Source: Lingula anatina (Eukaryota > Brachiopoda > Lingulata > Lingulida > Lingulidae). Taken from it: a stretch of DNA of 64,000 nt. The notes beneath the pieces were generated by a model. That model made no database searches. It saw only the letters and a program-made list of their open reading frames with translations, and was not told the origin of the DNA. The stretch covers positions 286,919-350,918 of the forward strand of contig NW_019773958.1 in the NCBI RefSeq assembly GCF_001039355.2. Reading direction: 5' to 3'. This document shows, piece by piece, positions 63,964 through 64,000 of this stretch (the first letter of the stretch is position 1; every line of letters starts with the position of its first letter). Made by a program: the position numbers and the translations under genes.

Positions 63964-64000
63964 GTATGTACATTTAAGTCTCTAACTTTAATTTCTTATC

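Noticed and set aside
1-64000. A novel multi-gene system or horizontally acquired cluster
   Set aside because: The genes are ordinary conserved animal genes with introns, in both orientations, with no shared pathway and no abrupt composition change beyond repeats.

Overview
This is animal nuclear DNA. It is AT-rich, the genes are split by many GT-AG introns, and the proteins belong to conserved metazoan families, which together suggest an invertebrate bilaterian. A marine lophotrochozoan is plausible but unproven. There are no bacterial operons, tRNA or rRNA genes, or CRISPR arrays that I can see. All exon joins given here were checked by hand for splice sites and reading phase.

Layout, left to right. 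(1) 1.2-5.6 kb, minus strand: two tandem paralogues encoding small secreted or surface proteins with a single CUB domain. They share exon sizes, and the left one carries an apparent frameshift. (2) 6.6-6.75 kb: a broken exon resembling the SAP-like start of an invertebrate multicopy gene family. (3) 7.4-15.1 kb, plus strand: a complete ZNF318-like gene of seven coding exons, RGG/RS-rich with two matrin-type zinc fingers. (4) 17.9-34.1 kb, minus strand: MEMO1, nine exons. Exons 4-9 are present twice. (5) 35.2-43.2 kb, minus strand: a TAF6L-like histone-fold subunit of SAGA-type complexes, eleven exons. Exons 3-6 are present twice. (6) 46.6 kb to the right edge, plus strand: pyruvate carboxylase (PC). 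Its mitochondrial leader, biotin carboxylase domain and most of the carboxyltransferase domain are in the window. Exons 7-10 are present twice. A broken class A GPCR lies antisense in PC intron 1.

The main structural oddity is the three direct duplications, about 6.4-6.8, 1.76 and 4.3-4.9 kb long. In each, the two copies abut at a single N (24295, 40576, 58008). Coding differences that I compared are synonymous, introns carry SNPs and indels, and in PC splicing both copies together would break the frame. The simplest reading is unmerged alleles or overlapping contigs in the assembly, not biological duplications. The accident is useful, because it shows two haplotypes side by side. It reveals a 603-bp insertion in one PC allele, an extra 326-bp satellite unit in one MEMO1 allele, and a variable ATTAC microsatellite.

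Other points of interest are two phase-preserving 18-nt candidate microexons in the PC linker, a minisatellite that copies the PC exon 11 splice donor six times, a GC-AG intron in PC, and a perfect DR1 site just upstream of MEMO1. The genes are neighbours without an evident shared pathway. I see no novel defence-like or multi-gene system here.
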